Shown here in pieces: positions 25,896 to 37,933 of a stretch of DNA of 64,000 nucleotides (position 1 is the first letter of the stretch; every line of letters starts with the position of its first letter). This stretch comes from Psychrobacter glaciei (GTDB taxonomy: Bacteria > Pseudomonadota > Gammaproteobacteria > Pseudomonadales > Moraxellaceae): assembly GCF_014652895.1 (NCBI RefSeq), contig NZ_BMZR01000004.1, positions 203,426 to 267,425 of the forward strand, written 5' to 3'. Made by a program: the position numbers and the translations under genes. Under the pieces are notes generated by a model. The model ran no database searches, had not been told where the DNA came from, and saw only the letters and a program-made list of their open reading frames with translations.

Positions 25896-26726
25896 ATGTT
25901 TATCGAAGATAAGATTGCCAAAGAAAGTATGACCACTAAAATCTCGACACCTAAGATCATCTTTTTTGACATCGATGATACTTTGAGCCGCAATGGCATC
26001 ATTGCCGAACACAACAAAGCGACCCTTGAGCAGCTTGCAGGTGCTGATATTAAGCTGGTGATTTCGACAGGTCGATCCAAAGCGATATTGCCAGCAGATA
26101 TTTTAGCCTTGCTCGAAGCTGATGTCTTAGATGCCATTATTTGTATGAATGGACAGTATAGCTTTGATAAAAGCGGCCGAATTAGCCACTATCCGTTGTC
26201 CGCTGAACAAACAGATAAAATAGTGCGCCTGTGCCAGCAGAGTGATTTGATTCATAAGTTTGACTCGGCAACCCATATCGCATGGTCAGGTGAAAATGAC
26301 CGTTTGCGCGAGTTCAATGCTGTCACACCCAATTCTATCGTTGACCCTGAGTATTACAAGTCAAACACTGTCTATCAGTGCTCGGTATTTTTTAATAATC
26401 AACAAGAAAAAATGCAAGACGTCGATTTTGCGCAGTATGATTTAAAACTGGTGCACTGGCATCAGATTGGTGCAGACATACTCCCAGCCGATGCGTCTAA
26501 AGCACGAGGTATCAAAGATGTGTGCAAATATTATGCGGTAGATGCAAGCGAGTGCATGGCATTTGGTGATGGCATGAATGACCTAGAGATGTTTGACTTG
26601 GTTGGCTATGCGGTAGCGATGGGTGATGCAAAGCAAGAATTGATTGCGCGTGCAGACTTTGTCACTGGTACAATTGAAGAGCGCGGTATTCAGTCGGTGC
26701 TTGATCGACTGCATGTAGCATTATAA
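25896..26726 (+). CDS. Cof-like HAD-superfamily phosphatase
   Basis: This 276-residue protein is a type IIB HAD hydrolase. Motif I is IIFFDIDDTLSRNG, motif II is LVISTGRS, and the C-terminal motif is CMAFGDGMNDLEMFDLVG followed by AVAMGDAKQELIARADFVT, typical of sugar-phosphate or flavin-nucleotide phosphatases such as Cof. The substrate cannot be told from the sequence. The start could be the ATG at 25896 or the internal ATG at 25929, which lies closer to the conserved core. It faces the small membrane gene at 26770-27087 across a hairpin. Confidence 0.85.
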   Translation: MFIEDKIAKESMTTKISTPKIIFFDIDDTLSRNGIIAEHNKATLEQLAGADIKLVISTGRSKAILPADILALLEADVLDAIICMNGQYSFDKSGRISHYPLSAEQTDKIVRLCQQSDLIHKFDSATHIAWSGENDRLREFNAVTPNSIVDPEYYKSNTVYQCSVFFNNQQEKMQDVDFAQYDLKLVHWHQIGADILPADASKARGIKDVCKYYAVDASECMAFGDGMNDLEMFDLVGYAVAMGDAKQELIARADFVTGTIEERGIQSVLDRLHVAL

Positions 26727-26735
26727 AAATAGACC

Positions 26736-26763
26736 GTAGCGTGCGATAACTGTTACACGCTAC
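26736..26763. terminator. Hairpin between converging genes
   Basis: GTAGCGTG and CACGCTAC pair perfectly across a 12-base loop, 9 bp after the HAD gene stop codon and 6 bp before that of the facing gene. A T-rich stretch follows only on the minus strand, so it is more likely a terminator for the minus-strand gene. Confidence 0.55.
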
Positions 26764-26769
26764 AACCTT

Positions 26770-27087
26770 TCATAGGCGATAAGCTGTGGGTGCAAGATCA
26801 ATTTTAACGGGAAAAGTTGGTGAAATTGATCTTCTTACTATCAATCCATAAACCCAACTACCAATCTTATAAAATCCGACAATAATCAAAATAAACACCA
26901 CAGCCGCCAATACATAAGCCAACCAATTGGGCACATTGCTCAACCAACTAATCGTAAACGCCAAACCCATATATGTCTCAACTGGCCAATCGATGATAGC
27001 GGTCGGTGAGCCAGTATTGAACAGTGCCATAAAAGCGACGATACCAAGCACAGCCGTAATAATCCCAGTACGTTTACGATTATTCAT
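26770..27087 (-). CDS. Small two-helix membrane protein of unknown function
   Basis: This 105-residue protein has a hydrophobic segment near residues 8-25 and a stronger one at about 56-78 (NWLAYVLAAVVFILIIVGFYKIGSWVYG), with a short basic C-terminus. I do not recognise it. A reading frame of this length with two helices, a basic start (MNNRKRTG) and an AGGAATGAG upstream is plausible coding sequence. It starts 51 bp downstream of the dehydrogenase gene stop codon on the same strand and may be cotranscribed with it. Confidence 0.55.
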   Translation of the reverse strand: MNNRKRTGIITAVLGIVAFMALFNTGSPTAIIDWPVETYMGLAFTISWLSNVPNWLAYVLAAVVFILIIVGFYKIGSWVYGLIVRRSISPTFPVKIDLAPTAYRL

Positions 27088-27138
27088 CTCATTCCTCTTC
27101 TAAACTCAATCAAATGATACTAGCCAATCAAGGCATTG

Positions 27139-27951
27139 TTAAGGCATGGTCAAACCACCATCGACAGCGATCGACTGTCCAGTAATAGCCGAACTCAAAT
27201 CTGATGCCATGAGCAATACAGAATTGGCAAAGTCAGCCACTGAAGTCGCTTGACGCAGCGGTGTGGTGGTCGCGATATAATCGAATACTTCTTCGGTGGT
27301 TAGACTGCTTGCATCGGTGGTCTTAAGCAAACCACCTGCCAGCAAGTTTACGCGAATGCCATACTGCCCTAGCTCCGCAGCGAGATTGCGTGTCAGCCCA
27401 ATCAATGCTGATTTAGCAGTGGTATAGTCGTAATAGGTGACTACTGGATTATAAACAAGGTTGGTTGAGATATTGATGATTTTACCCATCTGCTGCGCTT
27501 TCATCTGTGGCAATACGGCCTGTACTGTATTGACCGCTCCTTTGACGATACCATCCATCTGCTGCGAGAAATGCGACCATTTGACGGTCTCGATGCTGGT
27601 GTACTCGGCACTGGGATTAAACTGATAATTTGGCAAGGCGTTATTGACCAATACATCGATATGACCATGACGGCTGACGACTTCAGCCGCCATTGCTTGT
27701 ACTTGCTCAAGCTCGGTGACATCTGCTTGATATGCAAATGCTTGCCCACCCGCCGCTATGATGTCAGCAACCACTCTATTAGCTGCCTCTTCACTATTGA
27801 GATAGTTGACACAAACGATTGCGCCTGCTGCTGCCATTTGCTGAGCAATCTGTGCGCCAAGACCACGACTGGCTCCCGTAACGATAGCGACTTTTTCTGT
27901 GAGCAGTGCAGGAATCACTGAGGTGCTGTGAGTCGAGGTAATTTGAGTCAT
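27139..27951 (-). CDS. Short-chain dehydrogenase/reductase (FabG-like)
   Basis: This 270-residue NAD(P)-dependent oxidoreductase has the Rossmann motif TGASRGLGAQIAQ, a NNAL in place of the usual NNAG, the catalytic Ser in IISTNLVYN-type context (KIINISTN), the catalytic YxxxK in YDYTTAKSALIG, and the family end GQSIAVDGGLTMP. It matches the 3-oxoacyl-ACP reductase branch, but it is not in a fatty acid operon, so its substrate is unknown. It has about 15 residues before the core. It is divergent from the polyamine-binding lipoprotein gene. Confidence 0.88.
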   Translation of the reverse strand: MTQITSTHSTSVIPALLTEKVAIVTGASRGLGAQIAQQMAAAGAIVCVNYLNSEEAANRVVADIIAAGGQAFAYQADVTELEQVQAMAAEVVSRHGHIDVLVNNALPNYQFNPSAEYTSIETVKWSHFSQQMDGIVKGAVNTVQAVLPQMKAQQMGKIINISTNLVYNPVVTYYDYTTAKSALIGLTRNLAAELGQYGIRVNLLAGGLLKTTDASSLTTEEVFDYIATTTPLRQATSVADFANSVLLMASDLSSAITGQSIAVDGGLTMP

Positions 27952-28309
27952 GATGTTGCATCCTTTATTATTGTGGTATGGTTATTTAGTATTATGAGAA
28001 TTAAGGGCTTAGCGCGTTTTGGCCTGCGTTAATCATAGCATGGTTATATACTGCCTTCTCTCGATTCACTGTTGGCGATTTTCTAAAAGCCCTACCAAAC
28101 ATTGGCTGCCTTTAAGTTAGCTTTACTACTCATTTGATTGGCACGACTCGCTACCTTTATTAGTATTACTAAGTACTGTCTTGAGAATAGCCCTTTAAAT
28201 TGTGCAAAGCGATAACCATAATAGTTTTATTGGCGACATTAGGCATTTATCGTCTTGCCATTTTTATCAATTTTTTTGATTTGCATCATCTTTATTTAGG
28301 AGAGATATT
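27952..28309. other. 358-bp divergent intergenic region
   Basis: Promoters of the dehydrogenase gene (minus) and the polyamine-binding lipoprotein gene (plus) must lie here. No gene or clear operator is visible. An AGGAGAG near 28299 serves the TTG start that follows. Confidence 0.4.
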
Positions 28310-29443
28310 TTGACCCATTTATCATCGTTCCATCCAACCATTAATACCTCGGCCCGTATCGGTCGCATAGTGCCAAAAGCATTATTAGCGGCAGCTGTTG
28401 GCTTGGCACTAGCCAGCTGTAGCAACTCTGACAATGCAGCGGATGGCAGCGCAGCGGCGAGCAATGAGACGCTCAATCTGTATAACTGGTCAGAATATAT
28501 GCCGCAAGAGATTTTAGATGGTTTCGAAGAAGAGACTGGCATCTCGGTCAATTACACCACCTTTGACTCTAACGAAGCGATGTACGCCAAACTCAAACTG
28601 CTGGATGATTCTAGCCAATATGATTTAGCGATTCCATCGACGTATTATGTCGAAAAAATGGCGAAAGAAGGACTACTGCAAGAGTTAGATAAGTCTAAAT
28701 TGAGCAACTTTAAAAACCTCGATACCTCATTTACCAATACTAAAGTCGATCCTGAAAACAAATACTCTATTCCTTATATGTGGGGCAGCACCGGTCTAGC
28801 GATTAATGGTGACAGTGTCGATCCTAAGACCGTCAATAGCTGGAATGACCTATGGGACCCTAAGTATAAAGGTCAAGTGATGCTCACCAATGATGTGCGT
28901 GAAGTATTTGGTATGGCACTACTGACTCTTGGATACTCAGGCAATAGTAGAAATCCTGACGAAATCAAAGCCGCTTACGATAAGCTCACCACGTTGATGC
29001 CAAACGTCAAAACCTTTAACTCTGATGCCACACGTATGCCGTACATCGAAGGTGAAACATCGCTCGGTATGACATGGAATGGCGAGGCAGTCATGGCCAA
29101 TGACGAAGGTCTGACCAGCTTGGTTTATAAATATCCAACCGAAGGCGCTATCTTATGGATGGACAATTTTGTCATTCCAAAGAATGCCAAACAAGTAGAT
29201 GCAGCACACAAATTTATTGATTACTTATTGCGTCCTGAAAATGCAAAAATCGTGAGTGAAGAGATTGGCTATGCGTCGCCAAATATAGCAGCACGTGAGC
29301 TGATGGATGAGAGCGTCCAAAACAATCCAACGATTTACCCTGCCAAAGACGTACTGGCAAAAGCGGAATTTCAAGAAGATGTCGGTGATGAAGCATTGCA
29401 AGTGTATCAGCAGTATTGGGATAAGCTAAAAACTGGTCGTTAA
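28310..29443 (+). CDS. Polyamine-binding periplasmic lipoprotein (PotD/PotF family)
   Basis: This 377-residue solute-binding protein starts at TTG with AGGAGAG eight bases upstream; no in-frame ATG precedes the signal sequence. The signal ends in a lipobox (LALASC), so it is a lipoprotein. The mature protein begins NLYNWSEYMPQEILDGFEEETG and contains YDLAIPSTYYVEKM, IPYMWGSTGLAIN, LGMTWNGEAVMAN and EGAILWMDNFVIPKNA, motifs of the spermidine/putrescine-binding PotD/PotF family. The permease and ATPase genes (potA, potB, potC) are not next to it, so its partner transporter lies elsewhere or it acts as a sensor. It ends at a shared terminator (29489-29522). Confidence 0.85.
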   Translation: MTHLSSFHPTINTSARIGRIVPKALLAAAVGLALASCSNSDNAADGSAAASNETLNLYNWSEYMPQEILDGFEEETGISVNYTTFDSNEAMYAKLKLLDDSSQYDLAIPSTYYVEKMAKEGLLQELDKSKLSNFKNLDTSFTNTKVDPENKYSIPYMWGSTGLAINGDSVDPKTVNSWNDLWDPKYKGQVMLTNDVREVFGMALLTLGYSGNSRNPDEIKAAYDKLTTLMPNVKTFNSDATRMPYIEGETSLGMTWNGEAVMANDEGLTSLVYKYPTEGAILWMDNFVIPKNAKQVDAAHKFIDYLLRPENAKIVSEEIGYASPNIAARELMDESVQNNPTIYPAKDVLAKAEFQEDVGDEALQVYQQYWDKLKTGR

Positions 29444-29488
29444 TAGTTTTGATTTAGTACTTTAAAATAAAGCATACTTTTAAAAATA

Positions 29489-29522
29489 AAAAACGCTGAT
29501 CTTAAACGGTCAGCGTTTTTTT
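29489..29522. terminator. Bidirectional intrinsic terminator
   Basis: AAAACGCTGA pairs with TCAGCGTTTT across a 10-base loop, with T runs on both strands. It ends both the polyamine-binding gene and the facing FUSC gene. Confidence 0.9.
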
Positions 29523-29527
29523 ATGTG

Positions 29528-30751
29528 TTATAAATGCAAATCTGTCTCACCACCATGCTCTTTTATCCTGCGCTGCTCACGGCGCTGATAGCCCAGACCA
29601 GATGCTGCAAACCAGTGTGGCTTAGTGGTTTGCAACAAGTCACTCAGCTGCTGCAACTGAGTCTGCAAGGTTTGTGTCAACCAAAAATACCCCTGCCACT
29701 CAAATGCCAAGTGCTGTACGCTTGGGTACTCTGAGACGGCAATACGAGTAATGGGTCGAAATACTTCATCGCTCGGACTACGTAGTACCGCTGCCATATG
29801 GTGCATGGCTTGGGTCAACTCATGCTGATAATGTATCAATAAGACATGGTTTTCTTCATCGATTTCTATATTTGCCAAGCGCGGCGCGGCACTTAATAAT
29901 AAATCAATCGTGCCGATGATATTACGATGGGTACGTTGAATAGTCTCCAACGTTTCTTTTTCGATCCCTGATTCGCTCGCTGTTGCAGCGATATGTGGAC
30001 GCACAGCCAGCAAGCGTTTATTGATCTTCTGTAGCGCTGTGACCAATGCTCTATCAACGGGCACTTCCTCAATAGAAAAGGCTACTGGGTTCAACTTTTG
30101 CACAGAGTCATCTGTTGTCCCATCTACTCCGCCCTCCGTTGCATCAATATGATGACCTACGCCAGCGTAGAGACTACTACAAGCGTCAAGGTTACTACTC
30201 AACAAAAACCGCCACATCAAGGTCGATTTGAGCGGTAAAATCAGCGTCACGGCTACCGCAACGCCAGTACCAAGCAAGATATTCAGAGCGCGGTAGATGC
30301 CGTCTTGACCGATACTATTGTTACCTAGATCAGAGACAATCATCAACATGGTAATACCCGTCAGTAGCCCTGTATATCCAAGCTTTCTGACCGCTAAATA
30401 ACCAATGATACCGCTTAATAGACCGATGAGCGCATAGTCTACCCATAGCCATGCACCTGCGTTTTGATTAAACCACAACACCCCAAAGGCAGTGCCAATA
30501 CCAAATAGCGTACCCAGTATGCGCTCTTTCGCTTTGGTATAAATAGCGCCTTGATACTGTAATAATCCCAAGATGATAAAAACCGTAATGGTCGTCCATT
30601 CACCATGTGGGAAGTTAGTGACTTTATTGACCAATAGGGCCAGTATTATAGCGGTGCCTAAGCGTATGGCATGCAAAACATCTGCATGTTGGTAGCGGAC
30701 ATAAGGCTCAATAAATGGCGCAGTAACATGCTGATAAAGGGTTGGTTTCAC
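29528..30751 (-). CDS. FUSC-family inner-membrane transporter
   Basis: This 407-residue protein has about six membrane helices in its N-terminal half (residues about 28-190) followed by a cytoplasmic helical domain. The helices FPHGEWTTITVFIILGLLQYQGAIY and KAKERILGTLFGIGTAFGVLWFN match the fusaric acid resistance/YccS-like (FUSC) family, which includes efflux components for aromatic acids. No membrane fusion protein or outer membrane partner is adjacent, so a complete efflux pump is not shown here. Substrate unknown. Its 3' end shares the terminator at 29489-29522. Confidence 0.8.
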   Translation of the reverse strand: MKPTLYQHVTAPFIEPYVRYQHADVLHAIRLGTAIILALLVNKVTNFPHGEWTTITVFIILGLLQYQGAIYTKAKERILGTLFGIGTAFGVLWFNQNAGAWLWVDYALIGLLSGIIGYLAVRKLGYTGLLTGITMLMIVSDLGNNSIGQDGIYRALNILLGTGVAVAVTLILPLKSTLMWRFLLSSNLDACSSLYAGVGHHIDATEGGVDGTTDDSVQKLNPVAFSIEEVPVDRALVTALQKINKRLLAVRPHIAATASESGIEKETLETIQRTHRNIIGTIDLLLSAAPRLANIEIDEENHVLLIHYQHELTQAMHHMAAVLRSPSDEVFRPITRIAVSEYPSVQHLAFEWQGYFWLTQTLQTQLQQLSDLLQTTKPHWFAASGLGYQRREQRRIKEHGGETDLHL

Positions 30752-30871
30752 GCAAGGCTACTCTTTTTAGTGGTTAAGCGAGTTTTAGTTGATAAGCGAG
30801 ATAAATGATAAATCACCTAGGTTACTCACAAACATGCTAGCAGTCGATTCTCTATTTACAAAGCATTAATC

Positions 30872-30911
30872 AAAAAAAACGTCTTCTGCCTATCAAAAGA
30901 CAAAAGACGTT
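30872..30911 (-). terminator. Intrinsic terminator after gltD
   Basis: On the minus strand AACGTCTT pairs with AAGACGTT around an 18-base loop, followed by eight T. It ends the gltB-gltD unit about 50 bp after the gltD stop codon. Confidence 0.8.
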
Positions 30912-30957
30912 CATGTTCAAACGCTACTTATAAATTGCTGAGTTTGAATAAATCTGA

Positions 30958-32436
<1,479 letters not shown>

Positions 32437-32571
32437 TTAATACATCAGGACTTAAGATATCTATGTCGTTGCTGCCACTTACCTACTCGAAACCTGTGAG
32501 TTAAAACGTGTCTTAAAACGGAACGCTGGCGACTCTGATTAAATTAATCGATTGAATCAACTTAATACAAG

Positions 32572-35500
32572 CTACTGTGGGTCAGCCATCGTGGTTTTAA
32601 GGAGACTCGCAATGTTTGCCGCTTTTGGCTTCACCAAGTAAAACTTACGAACATAATGCTCAAAGTCAGCCAAAATAGTCTGACCCCACGCGCTACCAGT
32701 TTTCTCTACATGGGTCTCAATCACTTGTTGTAAATGAATGCGATGACCTTCCGTCTGCTCACTTGAGATACGGTTTAAATCAATCAATTCATGATTGCAG
32801 CGATCAAAGAAATCCCCTTCCATGTCGAGCACATAAGCAAAGCCACCCGTCATACCAGCACCGAAGTTGAGACCAGTACGCCCAAGAATGGTCATTATAC
32901 CGCCCGTCATATATTCACAGCAATGATCACCAGTGCTTTCGATGACTGCATGCGCACCAGAGTTACGAACCCCAAAACGCTCACCTGCGGTACCAGCAGC
33001 ATATAGCTTGCCGCCAGTTGCACCATATAGGCAGGTATTACCGATGATGGCTGTTTCTTGGGCGATAAAGCTTGAGTCTTTTGGTGGGTAAATGACAATC
33101 TCACCACCTGCCATGCCTTTTCCAACATAGTCATTGGCATCGCCTTCAAGCTCAATATTCAAGCCGCCAGCATTCCAAACACCCAAGCTCTGCCCTGCTG
33201 TACCAGTCAAACGAAGTTTTATCGGCATATCACTCATGCCCAGGTTGCCCCATACTTGTGCAATCTCGCCAGAAATACGAGCACCGATAGATCGGTCACA
33301 GTTACCAACAAAATAGCTATAGTCACCGCCATTACCTTGACGAATATTGAGCAGCATATCACTAATCATTTGCTCTGCAAGTAAGCCTTTATCAAATGGC
33401 TCATTACGCTCTACCTGACAGGTCTGCGCTTTGCCGCTACTGGCCGGATGGCTAAATAATAGCGGTGATAAATCTAAATGGCGTTGCTTATCAGTATTGC
33501 CTTCTAGCACGTCAAGCAAGTCTGTACGTCCGACCAGCTCTTCCATACTACGCACGCCCAATGCCGCTAACCATTCACGTGTCTCCGTAGCGACAAACTT
33601 AAAGAAGTTAATCAACATTTCCGCTTCGCCAATGAAATGCTCATCACGCAGTTGGGCTTTTTGCGTGGCAACGCCAGTCGGGCAGTTATTTAAATGGCAA
33701 ATACGCAAATACTTACAACCAACAGCAATCATCGGCGTCGTACCAAAGCCGAAGCTTTCAGCGCCAAGGATAGCGGCTTTAACCACATCCAGACCAGTTT
33801 TTAGACCGCCATCTGTTTGGATACGTACTTTGTCTCGAAGACCATTGACTCGCAATGACTGATGCGTCTCAGCAAGACCCAACTCCCACGGCGAGCCAGC
33901 ATGATGGATAGACGACAAGGGTGAAGCGGCGGTACCACCATCATAACCTGAGATGGTAATCAAGTCGGCATAGGCTTTTGCCACGCCAGTAGCGATAGTA
34001 CCAACACCCGGACGTGAGACCAGTTTGACCGAAACCAAGGCATCTGGATTGACTTGTTTTAAGTCAAAAATCAGCTGCGCCAAATCTTCAATAGAATAAA
34101 TATCATGATGCGGCGGTGGTGAAATCAACGTCACCCCTGGCACTGAATAACGCAGACGGGCAATCAAGGCGTTGACTTTACCACCCGGTAACTGACCACC
34201 CTCACCCGGCTTAGCACCCTGTGCCACTTTAATTTGCATCACTTCCGCTGAGCGTAGATACGCTGGAGTTACGCCAAAACGACCCGAGGCAACTTGCTTA
34301 ATTTTTGAGTTGCGCAAGGTACCATAACGTACTGGGTCTTCACCGCCCTCACCAGAGTTTGAGCGACCACCAATGGTATTCATCGCCATAGCAATGGCTT
34401 CATGCGCTTCAGGAGATAGCGCGCCTAACGACATACCAGCCGAGTCAAAACGAGTCAAAATCTTGGAGATATCTTCGACGTCATTGACATCGATAGGATT
34501 GTCCGTCTTTAACTGCAATAAGTCACGCAAAGTGGCAACTGGGCGGCTATTTACTAAATTGGCATAATTACGATAATTGTCATAATCGCCCGTGCGCACA
34601 GCGGTATGTAGGCTGTTAATCACGTCAGGATTAAAGGCATGGTATTCTTTATTAAAGACGAATTTCAGCAGACCACCTTGATCCAGTGGCGCGCGACGTT
34701 TAAAGGCATTCGCTGCTAGCTGCGCTTGATCGGCAGCTAAGTCTGCGAAGGTAGCCCCTTTGATACGACTTTGTACGCCTTTAAAGCATAAATTGACGAC
34801 TTCTTCTGAGAGGCCGACTGCTTCAAACAACTGCGCACCGCGATAAGAAACAATGGTAGAAATACCCATTTTTGATAAGATTTTTAGCAGTCCTTTATCC
34901 AAGCCTTTGCGGAAATTAACCCGCGCTTGAATCGGATCGCCCAATAGCTCACCAGTGGCAACCAAATCATCGATGACGTCATAAGCTAAGTACGGATACA
35001 CACAGGTCGCGCCAAAGCCAATCAATACCGCTATTTGATGCGAATCGCGCGCTAGACCGGTCTCAATCACCAAGTTGGCATCAGTACGAATACCTTGCCC
35101 AATTAAATAGTGATGCACAGCGCCCGTAACCATGATGGCATTGGCTGGTACTTTGTCGGCATCGATATCTTTATCAGACAATACGATCAGCGTGTTACCA
35201 GCACGGATGCTAGTCGCTACTTGCTCACAAATAGCCACGATAGCATCAGACAGCTCTACAGTACGGTCATAGTTCAGATCAATGCGCGCCATTTTGAACG
35301 CCGAATCATCTAAGGTTTCAAGCTGCTGCATTTTGCTGGCTGACAAGACTGGTGACGATAAAATAATACGGTGTGCGTCTCTAGCTGATGGCGCAAATAC
35401 GTTGGTTTCCGCACCTAAGCATGTCTGTAACGACATCACAATGGATTCACGTAGTGGATCGATTGGTGGATTGGTTACTTGAGCGAACTGCTGACGGAAG

Positions 35501-37035
35501 AAGTCACCGACATGGCGAATTTGCTGCGATAGTACCGCCATTGGCGTATCATCACCCATCGAACCAACTGGCTCTTGACCATTTTCAGCGTTCGGACGAA
35601 TAATTTCTGTACGCTCTTCATTAGTGATGTGATACATTTTCTGTAAGGCTTTTAGCTTATCACCACGGCAAGCTTGCGCTGCCAAGGTTTCCTCTAAGCG
35701 CTCATCATCACGGACGCGTGTCGCTTCTTCACGTAGCCATTTACGATATGGATGAGCCGTTTTTAGTAAAGTTGCAATGGCAGTCGTATCTAAGACTTGA
35801 CCAGTCAACGTATCAATGACCAGCATTTGACCAGGTCCGACTCGACCTTTTGCCAATACATCTTGTGGCGAGTAATCCCAAACGCCAACCTCTGACGCAA
35901 CGGTAATATAGCCGTTCTTGGTGGTCACCCAACGCGAAGGACGCAGGCCGTTTCTATCGAGCATACAGACCGCATAGCGTCCATCTTGAATCACAAGACC
36001 TGCTGGACCATCCCACGCTTCCATATGCTGCGAGTAAAATTCATAAAACGCGCGCAAATCCATATCCATACTATCAACATTCTGCCACGCAGGTGGTACC
36101 AGAATCGACATTGCATGGAACAAATTCATACCACCAGACATCAGTACTTCAAGCATATTATCTAAGCTTGATGAGTCCGAACCTGTGCTATTCACTAATG
36201 GCGTCAGTTCATTTAAGTTAGGCAGTTTGTCTGATTTTAATTTTGGCGTACGTGCTTTAGACCAGTTACGATTACCCGTGATGGTATTCAGTTCACCATT
36301 GTGGGCAAGATAACGGAATGGCTGTGCCAATGGCCAGCGCGGCAATGTATTGGTTGAAAAACGCTGGTGGAACACCACGATATGCGAGGCCAAACGCTCA
36401 TCTTGTAAATCCAAGAAAAACGCTGGAAGATCGGAAGGCATTACCAAGCCTTTGTAAATAATCGTTTGACAGTTCAGCGAGCACACATAAAACAGCTCGT
36501 CATCCACCAAACGCTGCTCTGCTTTTTTGCGGGCTACAAACAGCTTGCGGTTAAAATCTTCCGCATCTAAAGTGTCAGGTGCGTTGACAAATACTTGCTT
36601 AAAGCCTGGCAAGGTCTCACGACCAATCTCACCGACAATACTTAGATCAAGTGGCACGTCGCGCCAGCCAGCAACCTCTAAACCTTCAGCAATAATTGCA
36701 TCAGCAAGTACCTGCTGACTGTACTGGGCCTTGGACTCGTCGAGATTAACAAACACCATACCCACAGCGAAATTATCTGTGACTACTAACTGCTGTTCGC
36801 GGGCAATGTCTTTGAAGAAAGCCGTGGGTGTCGCCAATAGCAAACCACAACCATCGCCTGTCTTACCGTCAGCAGCAACACCACCACGGTGCGTCATACA
36901 GCTGAGGCTATGAATAGCCGTTTTTACCAAATCGTGACTGGCTTGTCCCTCAATATGAGCAATCAAACCAAAGCCGCAGTTATCAGAAAAGTCATCCGGC
37001 GTGGCCAAATGCGTATGGGAAGAGATCATTGACAT
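32572..37035 (-). CDS. gltB: Glutamate synthase large subunit
   Basis: GltB makes two glutamates from glutamine and 2-oxoglutarate, the second step of ammonia assimilation. The 1487-residue protein has a class II glutaminase domain whose nucleophile is Cys20 in DNCGFGL; the first 19 residues should be cleaved to expose it. Next come the central domain, the FMN-binding synthase domain ([41 protein letters not shown]), the 3Fe-4S cysteines in [15 protein letters not shown] and the C-terminal beta-helix domain. It precedes gltD on the same strand, the usual order. Regulation is not obvious; an upstream hairpin is listed separately. Confidence 0.97.
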   Translation of the reverse strand: MSMISSHTHLATPDDFSDNCGFGLIAHIEGQASHDLVKTAIHSLSCMTHRGGVAADGKTGDGCGLLLATPTAFFKDIAREQQLVVTDNFAVGMVFVNLDESKAQYSQQVLADAIIAEGLEVAGWRDVPLDLSIVGEIGRETLPGFKQVFVNAPDTLDAEDFNRKLFVARKKAEQRLVDDELFYVCSLNCQTIIYKGLVMPSDLPAFFLDLQDERLASHIVVFHQRFSTNTLPRWPLAQPFRYLAHNGELNTITGNRNWSKARTPKLKSDKLPNLNELTPLVNSTGSDSSSLDNMLEVLMSGGMNLFHAMSILVPPAWQNVDSMDMDLRAFYEFYSQHMEAWDGPAGLVIQDGRYAVCMLDRNGLRPSRWVTTKNGYITVASEVGVWDYSPQDVLAKGRVGPGQMLVIDTLTGQVLDTTAIATLLKTAHPYRKWLREEATRVRDDERLEETLAAQACRGDKLKALQKMYHITNEERTEIIRPNAENGQEPVGSMGDDTPMAVLSQQIRHVGDFFRQQFAQVTNPPIDPLRESIVMSLQTCLGAETNVFAPSARDAHRIILSSPVLSASKMQQLETLDDSAFKMARIDLNYDRTVELSDAIVAICEQVATSIRAGNTLIVLSDKDIDADKVPANAIMVTGAVHHYLIGQGIRTDANLVIETGLARDSHQIAVLIGFGATCVYPYLAYDVIDDLVATGELLGDPIQARVNFRKGLDKGLLKILSKMGISTIVSYRGAQLFEAVGLSEEVVNLCFKGVQSRIKGATFADLAADQAQLAANAFKRRAPLDQGGLLKFVFNKEYHAFNPDVINSLHTAVRTGDYDNYRNYANLVNSRPVATLRDLLQLKTDNPIDVNDVEDISKILTRFDSAGMSLGALSPEAHEAIAMAMNTIGGRSNSGEGGEDPVRYGTLRNSKIKQVASGRFGVTPAYLRSAEVMQIKVAQGAKPGEGGQLPGGKVNALIARLRYSVPGVTLISPPPHHDIYSIEDLAQLIFDLKQVNPDALVSVKLVSRPGVGTIATGVAKAYADLITISGYDGGTAASPLSSIHHAGSPWELGLAETHQSLRVNGLRDKVRIQTDGGLKTGLDVVKAAILGAESFGFGTTPMIAVGCKYLRICHLNNCPTGVATQKAQLRDEHFIGEAEMLINFFKFVATETREWLAALGVRSMEELVGRTDLLDVLEGNTDKQRHLDLSPLLFSHPASSGKAQTCQVERNEPFDKGLLAEQMISDMLLNIRQGNGGDYSYFVGNCDRSIGARISGEIAQVWGNLGMSDMPIKLRLTGTAGQSLGVWNAGGLNIELEGDANDYVGKGMAGGEIVIYPPKDSSFIAQETAIIGNTCLYGATGGKLYAAGTAGERFGVRNSGAHAVIESTGDHCCEYMTGGIMTILGRTGLNFGAGMTGGFAYVLDMEGDFFDRCNHELIDLNRISSEQTEGHRIHLQQVIETHVEKTGSAWGQTILADFEHYVRKFYLVKPKAANIASLLKTTMADPQ

Positions 37036-37872
37036 AGCTTGTCCTTTTGAGTAAACGGGCAGCTTATATATCCAATGCGGAGTATAAACTGGTGACCGCA
37101 GGCAGAACGGGCTGGTAGGTAAATATTCGTATATTCGAATTAATAAATAGTGCGATGCTCAGTAGACAGTTATGCTGTGAGAATAAGAGGAAACTCTAAC
37201 TCTCACAGTGCTTTGGCAACCAATCCTTTGATAATCTAATAACAGACCACTCGTGTAATAATACAATGCACCAATAAACAGTCAGTAACCGCCCATGGCA
37301 ACCGGGTAAAACAACACCCTGTATACCAGTTACCCACTCATTAGCACTTTCATTAACGCTTGGTGTTACATCCTACTAGCGTGGCTTAGTAAGCAGCTAG
37401 ATGAGCATGCGACAATATGGCATTTTATTAATATTGAATATCAGACACTCTATATACAAGCGCCTTAGTAACCCTAATCGAAGTGACACTAGCAGGGATT
37501 GTGCGATTTGTAATAAGCTTACTATAGAGGGCCAATCGCCACGCTTGAAGCGACAACCGTTTAGTAAGCAACTATCTTACCACTAATAATAAGTTACTAA
37601 ATGACTGCTCGTTAAACCGTTATTTACGATAACTATACAGAGCGTTGCCCATACTCATCTTAGTTAATGCTTAACAAAAAATCTAGTCTTTTCTATCGAT
37701 TCATCAGCCATAAATTGTAAGACAACTTATTACTATTAGTTATAGGACAATGAAAAACCAGATTGAAAACTTAATACAAAGAGAGAAATTTAAGACTTAA
37801 CTGTGAAGAGACATAAAGCCTAGCTGTCTCTAAACCTCACTTTAAAACAGCCAAAACGAGTGCTAATACATC
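37036..37872. other. About 840-bp intergenic region upstream of gltB
   Basis: This long gap separates the DamX-like gene (stop at 37934) from gltB. It contains a two-part hairpin (37175-37208), listed separately, and many scattered GTAAC/GTTAC motifs (e.g. near 37285, 37368 and 37467). I find no gene supported by more than a chance frame; a 61-codon frame at 37401-37586 has no family resemblance. The gltB promoter and probably a long leader lie here. Confidence 0.45.
37175..37208. other. Hairpin with inner GAAA loop, upstream of gltB
   Basis: CTGTGAGA (37175-37182) pairs with TCTCACAG (37201-37208), and inside it AGAG pairs with CTCT around GAAA (37190-37193), separated by a symmetric 3-by-3 internal loop. 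Read on the plus strand this gives a GNRA tetraloop; on the minus (gltB) strand the loop is TTTC. It lies about 140 bp before the gltB start. Role unknown. Confidence 0.5.
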
Positions 37873-37906
37873 AAAAAACCCACTAACAGAGACAGTTAGT
37901 GGGTTT
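37873..37906 (-). terminator. Intrinsic terminator after the DamX-like gene
   Basis: AAACCCACTAAC pairs perfectly with GTTAGTGGGTTT around a seven-base loop; the minus strand continues with a T run. It separates the aro/damX unit from gltBD. Confidence 0.88.
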
Positions 37907-37933
37907 CATTATTAAATTAACACTCAATAAGGG

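Noticed and set aside
35110..36913. Several plus-strand frames opposite gltB
   Set aside because: They are antisense shadows of a conserved, complete gene and lack independent support.
37401..37586. Plus-strand frame of 61 codons upstream of gltB
   Set aside because: No ribosome binding site, no hydrophobic or motif pattern; likely chance in a long gap.
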